DNA from: Flectobacillus sp.
GTDB taxonomy: Bacteria > Bacteroidota > Bacteroidia > Cytophagales > Spirosomataceae
DNA: 22,150 nt
Direction of reading: 5' to 3'
NCBI GenBank assembly: GCA_029865665.1
Contig: JARXAV010000195.1
Coordinates: 1-22,150, forward strand
Below the pieces are notes generated by a model. The model was not told the origin of the DNA. It was given only the letters and a program-made list of their open reading frames with translations, and did not search any database. Below are positions 15,996-22,150 of this stretch, piece by piece. Position 1 is the first letter of the stretch, and every line of letters begins with the position of its first letter. The position numbers were made by a program, and so were the translations under genes.

Positions 15996-17438
15996 ATGGA
16001 TCCTATCGTTATTTTATTAGTGGGTGTTGTCATTGTTGTGGGAGGTATTATTGGGCTAAAATTACATCCTTTCCTTTCGTTATTGTTAGCAGCTTTAGCA
16101 GTGGGTTTATTAACTCCTGTGGCAATGGTGGAGAATTACTACTTACTAAAAGGGAATGTCGCTGCGGAGGCTTTAAAACTGGCTCATAAAAGTTTGGGAG
16201 AGCGTATTGCTACGGAGTTTGGTAATACCTGTGTGAAAATTGGTATTCTGATAGCAATGTCGGCTATCATCGGTAAATCCATGTTAGAGAGCGGTGCAGC
16301 CGAGCGTATCATCCGTGCGATGCTTAAATTAACAGGGGTGAAAAAAGCCCCTATTGGCTTTTTGATTAGTAGCTTCTTTCTGACGATTCCTGTTTTTGTA
16401 GATACGGTTATTTTCTTGATGATGCCTCTCGTAAAAGCTATGGGCTTGCGGTTGGGCAAAAACTATTTATTACTCGCCCTGTCGGTTATTGCAGGAGCCG
16501 TGATGGCAAATTCCTTTGTACCTCCTTCGCCTGGGCCTTTGTTTTTAGTGGGAGCATTAAATGTACCGATCGGCTTAATGATGGTATGTGGCTCTTTATT
16601 AGGACTTTGTACAATAACGGTGGGCTACCTTTTTGCGGTTTGGGCAAATAAAAAATATAATATTCCCCTTCGTGATGCGGCAGACGCTCGATTAGAAGAC
16701 ATTCAGAAAAATGCGGATAAAAATGATAACGAATTGCCTGCCTTGAGTTGGTCGCTTTTACCAGCGGTTTTCCCTTTAGTAACGATTTGTATTCGTTCGG
16801 CAGTAGAAGCGTTCTTTAAACCAGACGAAGCAATTACTCCCTTTGAATGGCTAAATAAATTGATTGGCGTAGTGATGTTCTTTGGGGATAAAAATATCGC
16901 CTTGCTAACAGGTGCTTTGTTTGCCTTGTTTGTGCTTTCTAAGCAGAAAAAGACTTTGAAAGAAGGTATGACGGCCTTTGTGCAAACGGCTATTATGAGT
17001 GGCGGAGGTATTATCTTGATTACTGCTTCGGGTGGTGCTTTTGGTGGCATGTTGCAACAAACGGGTATTAGCATTCGCATTGCAGAACTTACGAAAGATT
17101 ATCAAATGGCTCTGATTCCCTTGGCATTTTTTATCACGGCAGTCGTGCGTACTGCTCAAGGGTCTGCTACTGTGGCTTTGATTACGGCTTCGGGGATTTT
17201 ATCAGGAATGGCACAAAATGCTAATTTGGGTTTCAATCCTGTATATTTATGTTTAGCCATTGGGGCAGGGGCAAAGTTAGTGCCGTGGATGAACGATGCA
17301 GGTTTTTGGATTATGTGTAAAACCAGCAATTTGACGGAACAGGAAGCACTAAAAACCATTGCTCCCATGCAAACAATTATGGGTATTACAGGGCTGGTGT
17401 TGATTATGGTTGCCGCCCAGTTTTTTCCAATGATTTAA
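15996..17438 (+). CDS. GntP-family gluconate/sugar-acid:H+ symporter
   Basis: About 480 residues, highly hydrophobic, with roughly 12-14 membrane segments. GntP-family features include the early LHPFLSLLLAALAVGLL stretch, FGNTCVKIGILIAMSAIIGKSM, the SFVPPSPGPLFLVGAL motif, and the C-terminal TAQGSATVALITASG. I prefer the ATG at 15996 (MDPIVILL), 60 bases after the aldolase stop. An upstream GTG at 15939 would add 19 residues (MIACLCLNF...) of low plausibility. Known members carry gluconate, D-serine or related acids with protons. By context this one probably imports glucarate and/or galactarate, which in E. coli are carried by MFS proteins (GarP/GudP) instead. It is the last gene before the operon terminator. 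Confidence 0.92.
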   Translation: MDPIVILLVGVVIVVGGIIGLKLHPFLSLLLAALAVGLLTPVAMVENYYLLKGNVAAEALKLAHKSLGERIATEFGNTCVKIGILIAMSAIIGKSMLESGAAERIIRAMLKLTGVKKAPIGFLISSFFLTIPVFVDTVIFLMMPLVKAMGLRLGKNYLLLALSVIAGAVMANSFVPPSPGPLFLVGALNVPIGLMMVCGSLLGLCTITVGYLFAVWANKKYNIPLRDAADARLEDIQKNADKNDNELPALSWSLLPAVFPLVTICIRSAVEAFFKPDEAITPFEWLNKLIGVVMFFGDKNIALLTGALFALFVLSKQKKTLKEGMTAFVQTAIMSGGGIILITASGGAFGGMLQQTGISIRIAELTKDYQMALIPLAFFITAVVRTAQGSATVALITASGILSGMAQNANLGFNPVYLCLAIGAGAKLVPWMNDAGFWIMCKTSNLTEQEALKTIAPMQTIMGITGLVLIMVAAQFFPMI

Positions 17439-17457
17439 CAGGGAAGAATAAACGTTC

Positions 17458-17537
17458 TTCATGAAGCTGTTTAAACTTTCTTGACACAGGTGAATGAATT
17501 CACCTGCTAAATGGAATGCTTGGTTTTAACGCTAAAT
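17458..17537 (+). repeat. Inverted-pair repeat L (left flank of garD-garR)
   Basis: It shares ttaaactttcttgacac, ggtgaa, an aa-tggaat block and ttttaacgctaaat with the complement of 20558-20657. This copy contains a perfect hairpin caggtgaa/ttcacctg with loop tgaa (17487-17506). Its last block also forms the left arm of the following terminator. Confidence 0.75.
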
Positions 17538-17567
17538 CTGTATTAAACGTTAACCCAAGCATTTTTT
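17515..17567 (+). terminator. Intrinsic terminator of garK-garL-gntP
   Basis: aatgcttggttttaacg pairs with cgttaacccaagcatt (one bulge) around a 16-nt loop, followed directly by a run of T (17562-17567). It lies about 75 bases after the gntP stop, ending the first operon. Confidence 0.88.
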
Positions 17568-17678
17568 CCATACAAAATAAGCTTTAAACCACTGAAGTAA
17601 GCGTGCAAAATTAGTTAATAGTTGTTTTTATTATAAAGGACTAATAGCTGGGTCATTAAATCCAAGATTTAGAATTAA

Positions 17679-17891
17679 TAGTGTACGAAGGATTGAGAAA
17701 CGTTTGGAAAATTTAAATTTCGAGACCTAGGGCTTCACCCTAGGCTTAGGTATGTTGCCCTTTCAGGGCTAAAATGTACTGTCTTAGCCCTGAAAGGGCG
17801 ACATATCTAAGCGATGGGTGTTAGCCCATCGTCAAAAAAGGATTTTACAAAATTGGTCAGAGAATGCTATTTTTCAATCCTTCGTACACTA
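17679..17891. repeat. Nested palindromic element (213 bp) upstream of garD
   Basis: The outer perfect inverted repeat tagtgtacgaaggattga (17679-17696) matches 17874-17891 and extends imperfectly by about 6 bases. Inside lie three hairpins in a row. The first is cctaggg/ccctagg with loop cttca (17726-17744). The second is a 28-bp stem (17744-17771 with 17785-17812, all 28 positions paired including two G-U) with a 13-nt loop. The third is cgatggg/cccatcg with loop tgttag (17812-17831). The three hairpins abut without spare bases. The complete element looks like a small non-autonomous mobile repeat or an interspersed palindromic repeat; no coding frame is evident. It fills most of the 540-base gap between gntP and garD. 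Confidence 0.92.
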
Positions 17892-17906
17892 CTAATTTAG
17901 AATTCA

Positions 17907-17914
17907 TAATTTTG
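17907..17914 (+). promoter_or_regulatory. Candidate -7 box (TAATTTTG) of garD promoter
   Basis: Matches TAnnTTTG and lies 16 bases beyond the outer arm of the nested palindrome; the predicted leader is about 58 nt. The -33 position would fall inside the right outer arm, so the element may supply or disturb the promoter. There is no clean TTG. Confidence 0.42.
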
Positions 17915-17978
17915 CATCACCACTTATGTGTCTTTTCAAACTTGATTAAAGGACATTTAACATAATTATCTCTTAAAA

Positions 17979-19505
17979 ATGACAAACACCATTGTAAAAA
18001 TAAGTCCTGCCGACAACGTAGGCATCGTTTGTAACGCCTTTGGTTTGCCCAAAGGTGCGTGTGTACAAGACGATATACTATTGGTCGAAGCGATTCCGAT
18101 GGGGCATAAAGTAGCTTTGTCGGCTATTCAGAAGGACGAAGCGGTTTTGCGTTATGGACAAATTATTGGCTACGCAATTGAACCCATTGAAAAAGGAGCA
18201 TGGGTAAATGAAGATAAAATTACCTTGCCTCAAGCTCCTGATTTAGAGAGTATTCCGTATTCGGAAGTGGTTCAGGAAGAAATCGTGCCGTTGGAAGGTT
18301 ATACCTTTGAAGGCTATCGAAATCCAGATGGTAGCGTAGGAACGAAAAATATGCTAGGGATTACCATTAGCGTACAGTGCGTTGCGGGCATTACGAATTA
18401 TATCACCAATAAGATTAAACAGGAGTTACTACCAATATACCCCAATGTGGACGATGTGGTAGCCTTTAATCATACTTATGGTTGTGGGATTGCGATTAAT
18501 GCTCCTGCTGCTATTATTCCCATTCGGACGATTAAAAACATTGCTCAAAATCCAAATTTTGGGGGAGAAATCATGGTGTTGGGTTTGGGTTGCGAGAAGC
18601 TTAGACCAGAGCGTCTGTTGCCCAACGAAGAAAAAACGGACGATAATTCGATTCTCTATCTTCAAGACGAAGCCTTTACGGGTTTTGAAGAAATGATTAA
18701 TGGAATTATGGCAGTTGCCGAAAAGCATCTTAAAAAATTGAACCTTCGTCAGCGAGAAATCTGTCCTGCTTCGGCTTTGGTGGTTGGAATGCAGTGCGGA
18801 GGAAGTGACGCATTTTCGGGTATTACGGGAAATCCTGTAGCGGGTTTTGCTTCTGACTTGATTGTGCGTGCAGGTGGAACGGTCATGTTTTCGGAAGTAA
18901 CGGAGGTGCGTGATGCCATTCATTTGTTAGTACCAAGAGCGGTGAATGCAGAGGTGGCTCAAAAGCTAAAAAATGAAATGCAATGGTACGACCAATACCT
19001 TGATAATGGATTGGTAGATCGTAGTGCAAATACGACTCCAGGGAATAAAAAAGGAGGATTGAGTAACATCGTAGAAAAGGCTTTAGGGTCTATCGCAAAA
19101 TCGGGAACGAGTCCGATTGTCGATGTGATTGCTCCAGGCGAAAAAGTGCGTAGAAATGGCTTGCATTTTGCCGCAACGCCTGCTAGTGATTTTGTGTGTG
19201 GAACACTCCAATTGGCAGCAGGAATGAATATGCACATCTTTATCACAGGACGTGGTACGCCTTATGGTCTAACGATGGTACCTGTCATTAAAGTAAGTTC
19301 AAATTCTAAACTGAGCAATCGTTGGTTTGATTTGATTGACTTTGATGCAGGTCCCGTCGCTTTTGGACAGAAAACCATTGAAGAAATGGGCTGGGAGTTA
19401 TTCCATCTGATTTTGGAAGTAGCTAGTGGGAAGAAAAAAGTGGCTGCCGATAGATTAGGGATTTATAACGACTTGGTCTTATTTAATCCTGGACCACTGA
19501 CCTAG
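17979..19505 (+). CDS. garD: Galactarate dehydratase
   Basis: 508-residue UxaA/GarD-family dehydratase that removes water from galactarate (meso-galactarate) to give 5-dehydro-4-deoxy-D-glucarate. The N-terminal SAF-like domain spans about 1-85 (MGHK at 41-44), followed by a long catalytic part with [20 protein letters not shown] at 105-124, NHTYGCG at 164-170, GLGCEKL at 202-208, and [11 protein letters not shown] at 271-281. The C-terminus ([26 protein letters not shown]) follows E. coli GarD closely and is unlike altronate dehydratase, so I choose galactarate. Iron dependence is known for the family. The gene has its own candidate promoter and is followed after 75 bases by garR on the same strand. 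Confidence 0.94.
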   Translation: MTNTIVKISPADNVGIVCNAFGLPKGACVQDDILLVEAIPMGHKVALSAIQKDEAVLRYGQIIGYAIEPIEKGAWVNEDKITLPQAPDLESIPYSEVVQEEIVPLEGYTFEGYRNPDGSVGTKNMLGITISVQCVAGITNYITNKIKQELLPIYPNVDDVVAFNHTYGCGIAINAPAAIIPIRTIKNIAQNPNFGGEIMVLGLGCEKLRPERLLPNEEKTDDNSILYLQDEAFTGFEEMINGIMAVAEKHLKKLNLRQREICPASALVVGMQCGGSDAFSGITGNPVAGFASDLIVRAGGTVMFSEVTEVRDAIHLLVPRAVNAEVAQKLKNEMQWYDQYLDNGLVDRSANTTPGNKKGGLSNIVEKALGSIAKSGTSPIVDVIAPGEKVRRNGLHFAATPASDFVCGTLQLAAGMNMHIFITGRGTPYGLTMVPVIKVSSNSKLSNRWFDLIDFDAGPVAFGQKTIEEMGWELFHLILEVASGKKKVAADRLGIYNDLVLFNPGPLT

Positions 19506-19580
19506 TATTTATTCTTATTAAGAAAGATAAAATACTGATGTACAATTTAATAGACTTAGTTTTTAATTCAAAAATCAAAT

Positions 19581-20441
19581 ATGAAAACAATTGGATTTAT
19601 AGGTTTAGGTATCATGGGGAAACCGATGGCACTCAATCTAATTAAAGCAGGGTATCAAGTATCCGTATTAAGTTCAAGCAATGCAGCGGCAAGCCTTGTA
19701 GAAGCAGGAGCAACTACCTTTGATAACACAAAGGCATTGGCTGAAAATAGCGAAGTCGTAATTACGATGTTACCCGATTCGCCCGATGTAGAAAAGGTGG
19801 TATTAGGAGAAAACGGCGTGTTGGACGGTATCAAAAAAGGCTCACTTTATATTGATATGTCGTCTATCTCGGCAGGGACGGCCATTAAAATCTATGAAGC
19901 CATGCAAGAAAAAGGCGTTGAAGCTTTGGATGCTCCTGTTTCGGGTGGACAAGTGGGAGCAGAGGCAGCGACGCTTTCGATTATGGTCGGAGGAAATGAG
20001 CAGGCTTTTGAGGAGGCACTTCCTTTGTTTCAGGTAATGGGTAAAAACATTGTACTAATTGGAGTAGCAGGGGCAGGGCAGACGACAAAAATTTGTAATC
20101 AAATGATTGTGGGAATGACCATTCAAGCCGTTGGTGAAGCCTTTTCTTTGGCTACCAAAGCAGGAGTTGATCTTGAGAAAATGAGAGAGGTACTATTAGG
20201 TGGTTTTGCTCAAAGTCGTATTTTAGACCTTCATGGAAAACGCATGATTGATAGAAATTTCAACCCTGGCTTTAAAATTAAGCTACATAATAAAGATATG
20301 AACTTGGCACTACAAGCAGGAAAAACGTATGACATTGCGTTGAATGGCGTGGCTCAAGTAGCAAGTTTGATGGCGGCATCTATTGAGGATGGAAACGGAG
20401 AGTTAGATCACAGTGCCATTGTATTGCAAATTGAAAAATAG
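19581..20441 (+). CDS. garR: Tartronate semialdehyde reductase (2-hydroxy-3-oxopropionate reductase)
   Basis: 286-residue beta-hydroxyacid dehydrogenase that reduces tartronate semialdehyde to D-glycerate with NAD(P)H. The Rossmann motif GLGIMG is at 8-13, the substrate-binding DAPVSGG at 117-123, and the catalytic Lys in TKICNQM is K170. After strand beta-2 the sequence is VLSSSN rather than an acidic residue, which may allow NADPH; this is inference. The family also includes 3-hydroxyisobutyrate and glyoxylate/succinic semialdehyde reductases; context decides in favour of GarR. It lies 75 bases after garD, and a terminator follows at 20458-20507. Confidence 0.9.
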   Translation: MKTIGFIGLGIMGKPMALNLIKAGYQVSVLSSSNAAASLVEAGATTFDNTKALAENSEVVITMLPDSPDVEKVVLGENGVLDGIKKGSLYIDMSSISAGTAIKIYEAMQEKGVEALDAPVSGGQVGAEAATLSIMVGGNEQAFEEALPLFQVMGKNIVLIGVAGAGQTTKICNQMIVGMTIQAVGEAFSLATKAGVDLEKMREVLLGGFAQSRILDLHGKRMIDRNFNPGFKIKLHNKDMNLALQAGKTYDIALNGVAQVASLMAASIEDGNGELDHSAIVLQIEK

Positions 20442-20457
20442 GGCTAAAATCCTTTTT

Positions 20458-20507
20458 AAATGACTATTCTAATACCGATTTATGGCGGTAATGGAATAGT
20501 CATTTTT
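20458..20507 (+). terminator. Intrinsic terminator of garD-garR
   Basis: aaatgactattc pairs with gaatagtcattt, with a further accg/cggt inner stem, followed by a T-run. It begins 17 bases after the garR stop and separates garR from gudD. Confidence 0.9.
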
Positions 20508-20557
20508 ACGATAATATTTTTTATTTTTCAGGAAAATGTTCTGGTTAAAGCTGGATA

Positions 20558-20657
20558 ATTTAGCGTTAAAATCAAGTGTAGAGCGAGTTCCTAAGGATTC
20601 CACTTAGCGGGAGGAGGAGTTCACCCGTGTCAAGAAAGTTTAACCAGTTCATAAAGC
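20558..20657 (-). repeat. Inverted-pair repeat R (right flank of garD-garR)
   Basis: The complement of this segment repeats the order of L: ttaaactttcttgacac, ggtgaa, an aagtggaat block and ttttaacgctaaat, with a longer middle (about 30 extra bases). It has its own small ctaag/cttag palindrome. It ends about 50 bases before the gudD start. Confidence 0.75.
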
Positions 20658-20706
20658 ATCGATGTAGGTTTTCAATCATTTTCGTCACAACTTAATCATT
20701 TTTAGT

Positions 20707-22005
20707 ATGAAAAAAGGTCCTTGTATTAAGGAGTTTAATATCACTCTCATTGCTATTGTTGACCCGCCCTTGCTGAATGCAGCAGGTTTACATGCTCCGT
20801 ATGCCCTCCGTATTGTGGTCGAACTTGTTACGGATGACAACATATCAGGTATCAGCGAAATTCCCGGAACAGTTGAGATAGAGCAGGCTTTGCACGAGTG
20901 TAAACACTTAATAATTGGGCAAGATCCTTTTCAGACAAATAAGATTAATGATATTTTGACGGCTTATTTTGGTGCCGATTCGAGTGCCGACAGAGGGCTG
21001 TTCCCTTGGGATTCTCGCAAACGGGTGCATATTTTTAGTGCTTTAGAAGTAGCCTGTTTGGACATTATAGGTAAAATCGTGAATCGTCCTGTGGTGGACT
21101 TATTGGGTGGAAAACGAAGAGAACGAGTACCTTTTGCAGCTTATCTTTTTTATAAATACAAAGGAGCAGGCGGAGAACTAGCTTTTGATACAGATCCCAA
21201 CGCTACAGGATGGGCGGATGCTCGCCAGAAGTCAGCGTTGAATCCTGATGAAATTGTGAAACAGGCGAAAGCGATGTGTAAAGAGTTTGGTTTTCAGTCG
21301 ATAAAACTAAAAGGAGGAGTCTTTGAACCTCGACAAGAAGTAGATGCGATTTTGGCTTTGCGAGAAGCATTTGGCGAAAAAATGCCTTTACGACTCGACC
21401 CCAATGCTCTTTGGACAGTAGAAACGTCCATTAAATATGGGCTTGAGATGGAAGGAATTCTCGAATATTTGGAAGACCCTTGCCGAGGACAGGAAAATAT
21501 GGCACTTGTTAGAAATACACTACGAACCCCTTTGGCAACCAATATGTGTACGACTTCTTTCAGTGATATACCCAATAGTGTAAACGTGGGTTCAGAAGAT
21601 ATTATTTTGAGTGATCATCATTTTTGGGGAGGACTGCGGGAATCCATGAACTTAACAGGCATTTGTCAAACCTTTGGTAGAGATTTGTCGATGCACTCCA
21701 ATAGCCATTTAGGTATTTCACTGGCAGCAATGGTGCATTTGGGAGCAGCAATTCCTAATTTCCGTTATGCCTTAGATACGCATTATCCATGGCAGTCAGA
21801 CGAGGTAATTACCCAAGGACGCTTCACGTTTGAAGAAGGTTCAGTAGCCGTTCCAGAAGGGCCAGGGCTAGGAGTGGAGCTTGATAAAACAGCCTTAGCA
21901 AAATTACACCAAAACTACTTAGCCTGCGGACTGACCAAGCGAGACGACCAAGTAGAAATGCGAAAAGTAATTCCAGATTGGGAGTTTAAACAAACCCGTT
22001 GGTAA
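20707..22005 (+). CDS. gudD: Glucarate dehydratase
   Basis: 432-residue enolase-superfamily enzyme that dehydrates D-glucarate (and often L-idarate) to 5-dehydro-4-deoxyglucarate. Catalytic residues align with E. coli GudD: the KxK pair K200/K202 in SIKLKGG, metal ligands D231 (RLDPNA), E256 (LEDP) and N279 (ATNMC), and the catalytic His H334 in HSNSHLG. The N-terminal capping domain (1-~150) carries the substrate-specificity loop ADSSADRGLFPWD (90-102). Length is normal. The ATG at 20707 fits the usual N-terminus. It is separated from garR by a terminator and repeat R, so it probably has its own promoter, although none with a clear consensus was found. Confidence 0.95.
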   Translation: MKKGPCIKEFNITLIAIVDPPLLNAAGLHAPYALRIVVELVTDDNISGISEIPGTVEIEQALHECKHLIIGQDPFQTNKINDILTAYFGADSSADRGLFPWDSRKRVHIFSALEVACLDIIGKIVNRPVVDLLGGKRRERVPFAAYLFYKYKGAGGELAFDTDPNATGWADARQKSALNPDEIVKQAKAMCKEFGFQSIKLKGGVFEPRQEVDAILALREAFGEKMPLRLDPNALWTVETSIKYGLEMEGILEYLEDPCRGQENMALVRNTLRTPLATNMCTTSFSDIPNSVNVGSEDIILSDHHFWGGLRESMNLTGICQTFGRDLSMHSNSHLGISLAAMVHLGAAIPNFRYALDTHYPWQSDEVITQGRFTFEEGSVAVPEGPGLGVELDKTALAKLHQNYLACGLTKRDDQVEMRKVIPDWEFKQTRW

Positions 22006-22009
22006 TCAA

Positions 22010-22042
22010 AAAGGGGCTGTCCCAAAAGGGCAGCCTCGTTTT
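22010..22042 (+). terminator. Intrinsic terminator of gudD
   Basis: ggctgtcc pairs with gggcagcc around caaaa, followed by tcgttttgtt. It lies a few bases after the gudD stop. The T-run is short but the stem is strong. Confidence 0.8.
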
Positions 22043-22099
22043 GTTGGTCAATGTTCTAGTAAGCAATAGTTTTCTGCCCTTGGCTTACCAAAATTCAAT

Positions 22100-22150
22100 A
22101 TGAATGAAATGAACTCTTTTAAGAGGCATAAATTACTGTTAAAGCTCCCC
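22100..22150 (+). CDS. Possible 5' end of a downstream gene, partial
   Basis: An ATG at 22100 opens a frame (MNEMNSFKRHKLLLKLP) that stays open for 17 codons to the window edge. It is too short to identify and may be chance. Confidence 0.25.
   Translation, partial: MNEMNSFKRHKLLLKLP

Noticed and set aside
17484..17489. TTGACA as a -35 box in repeat L
   Set aside because: Bacteroidota use the -33 TTG / -7 TAnnTTTG system. No matching -7 box follows, and the same string is part of repeat R in inverse orientation.

Overview
The window looks like a chromosomal segment of a Bacteroidota bacterium, most likely of the Cytophagales type. The reasons are promoter-like TAnnTTTG boxes instead of sigma70 boxes, few Shine-Dalgarno sequences, a large secreted repeat protein of the gliding/type IX secretion kind, an adk-obg pair, and a GntP-type transporter in a sugar-acid operon. 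The species cannot be fixed from sequence alone.

Layout. 1-4353 (minus): 1451 codons of a giant surface protein with a signal peptide and about 18 Ig/PKD-like modules; its C-terminus lies outside the window. 4597-9189 (minus): housekeeping genes obg, adk and nrdA, with intrinsic terminators. 9190-10035: an 846-base intergenic region with an outward promoter on each strand and several hairpins; the nrdA side appears to carry a leader or small RNA of about 450 nt. 10036-10281 (plus): rpmE2, ribosomal protein bL31 type B, with a strong terminator. 10365-13295: an AT-rich accessory block. It holds a REP-associated Y1 transposase framed by inverted copies of a two-hairpin repeat, a RibD_C/DHFR-like reductase, a Vat-type O-acetyltransferase, a third copy of the repeat, and a DUF6602-like protein with a PD-(D/E)XK-type pattern. 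13296-14070 is gene-poor. 14071-22005 (plus): a sugar-diacid catabolic cluster.

The cluster encodes a full route. GudD (glucarate dehydratase) and GarD (galactarate dehydratase) both give 5-dehydro-4-deoxyglucarate. The HpaI/GarL-type aldolase splits this to pyruvate and tartronate semialdehyde. GarR reduces the semialdehyde to glycerate, and glycerate kinase phosphorylates it into glycolysis. A GntP-family permease probably imports the substrate. The cluster is split into three transcriptional blocks by terminators and palindromes: garK-garL-gntP, garD-garR and gudD. The garD-garR block is enclosed by an inverted pair of related repeats, and just upstream of garD sits a striking nested palindromic element with a 28-bp stem.

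The observations most worth following up are the REP-bounded transposase/acetyltransferase block, the nested palindrome before garD, the inverted repeats around garD-garR, and the structured RNA before nrdA. All calls come from reading the sequence; no database search was run.
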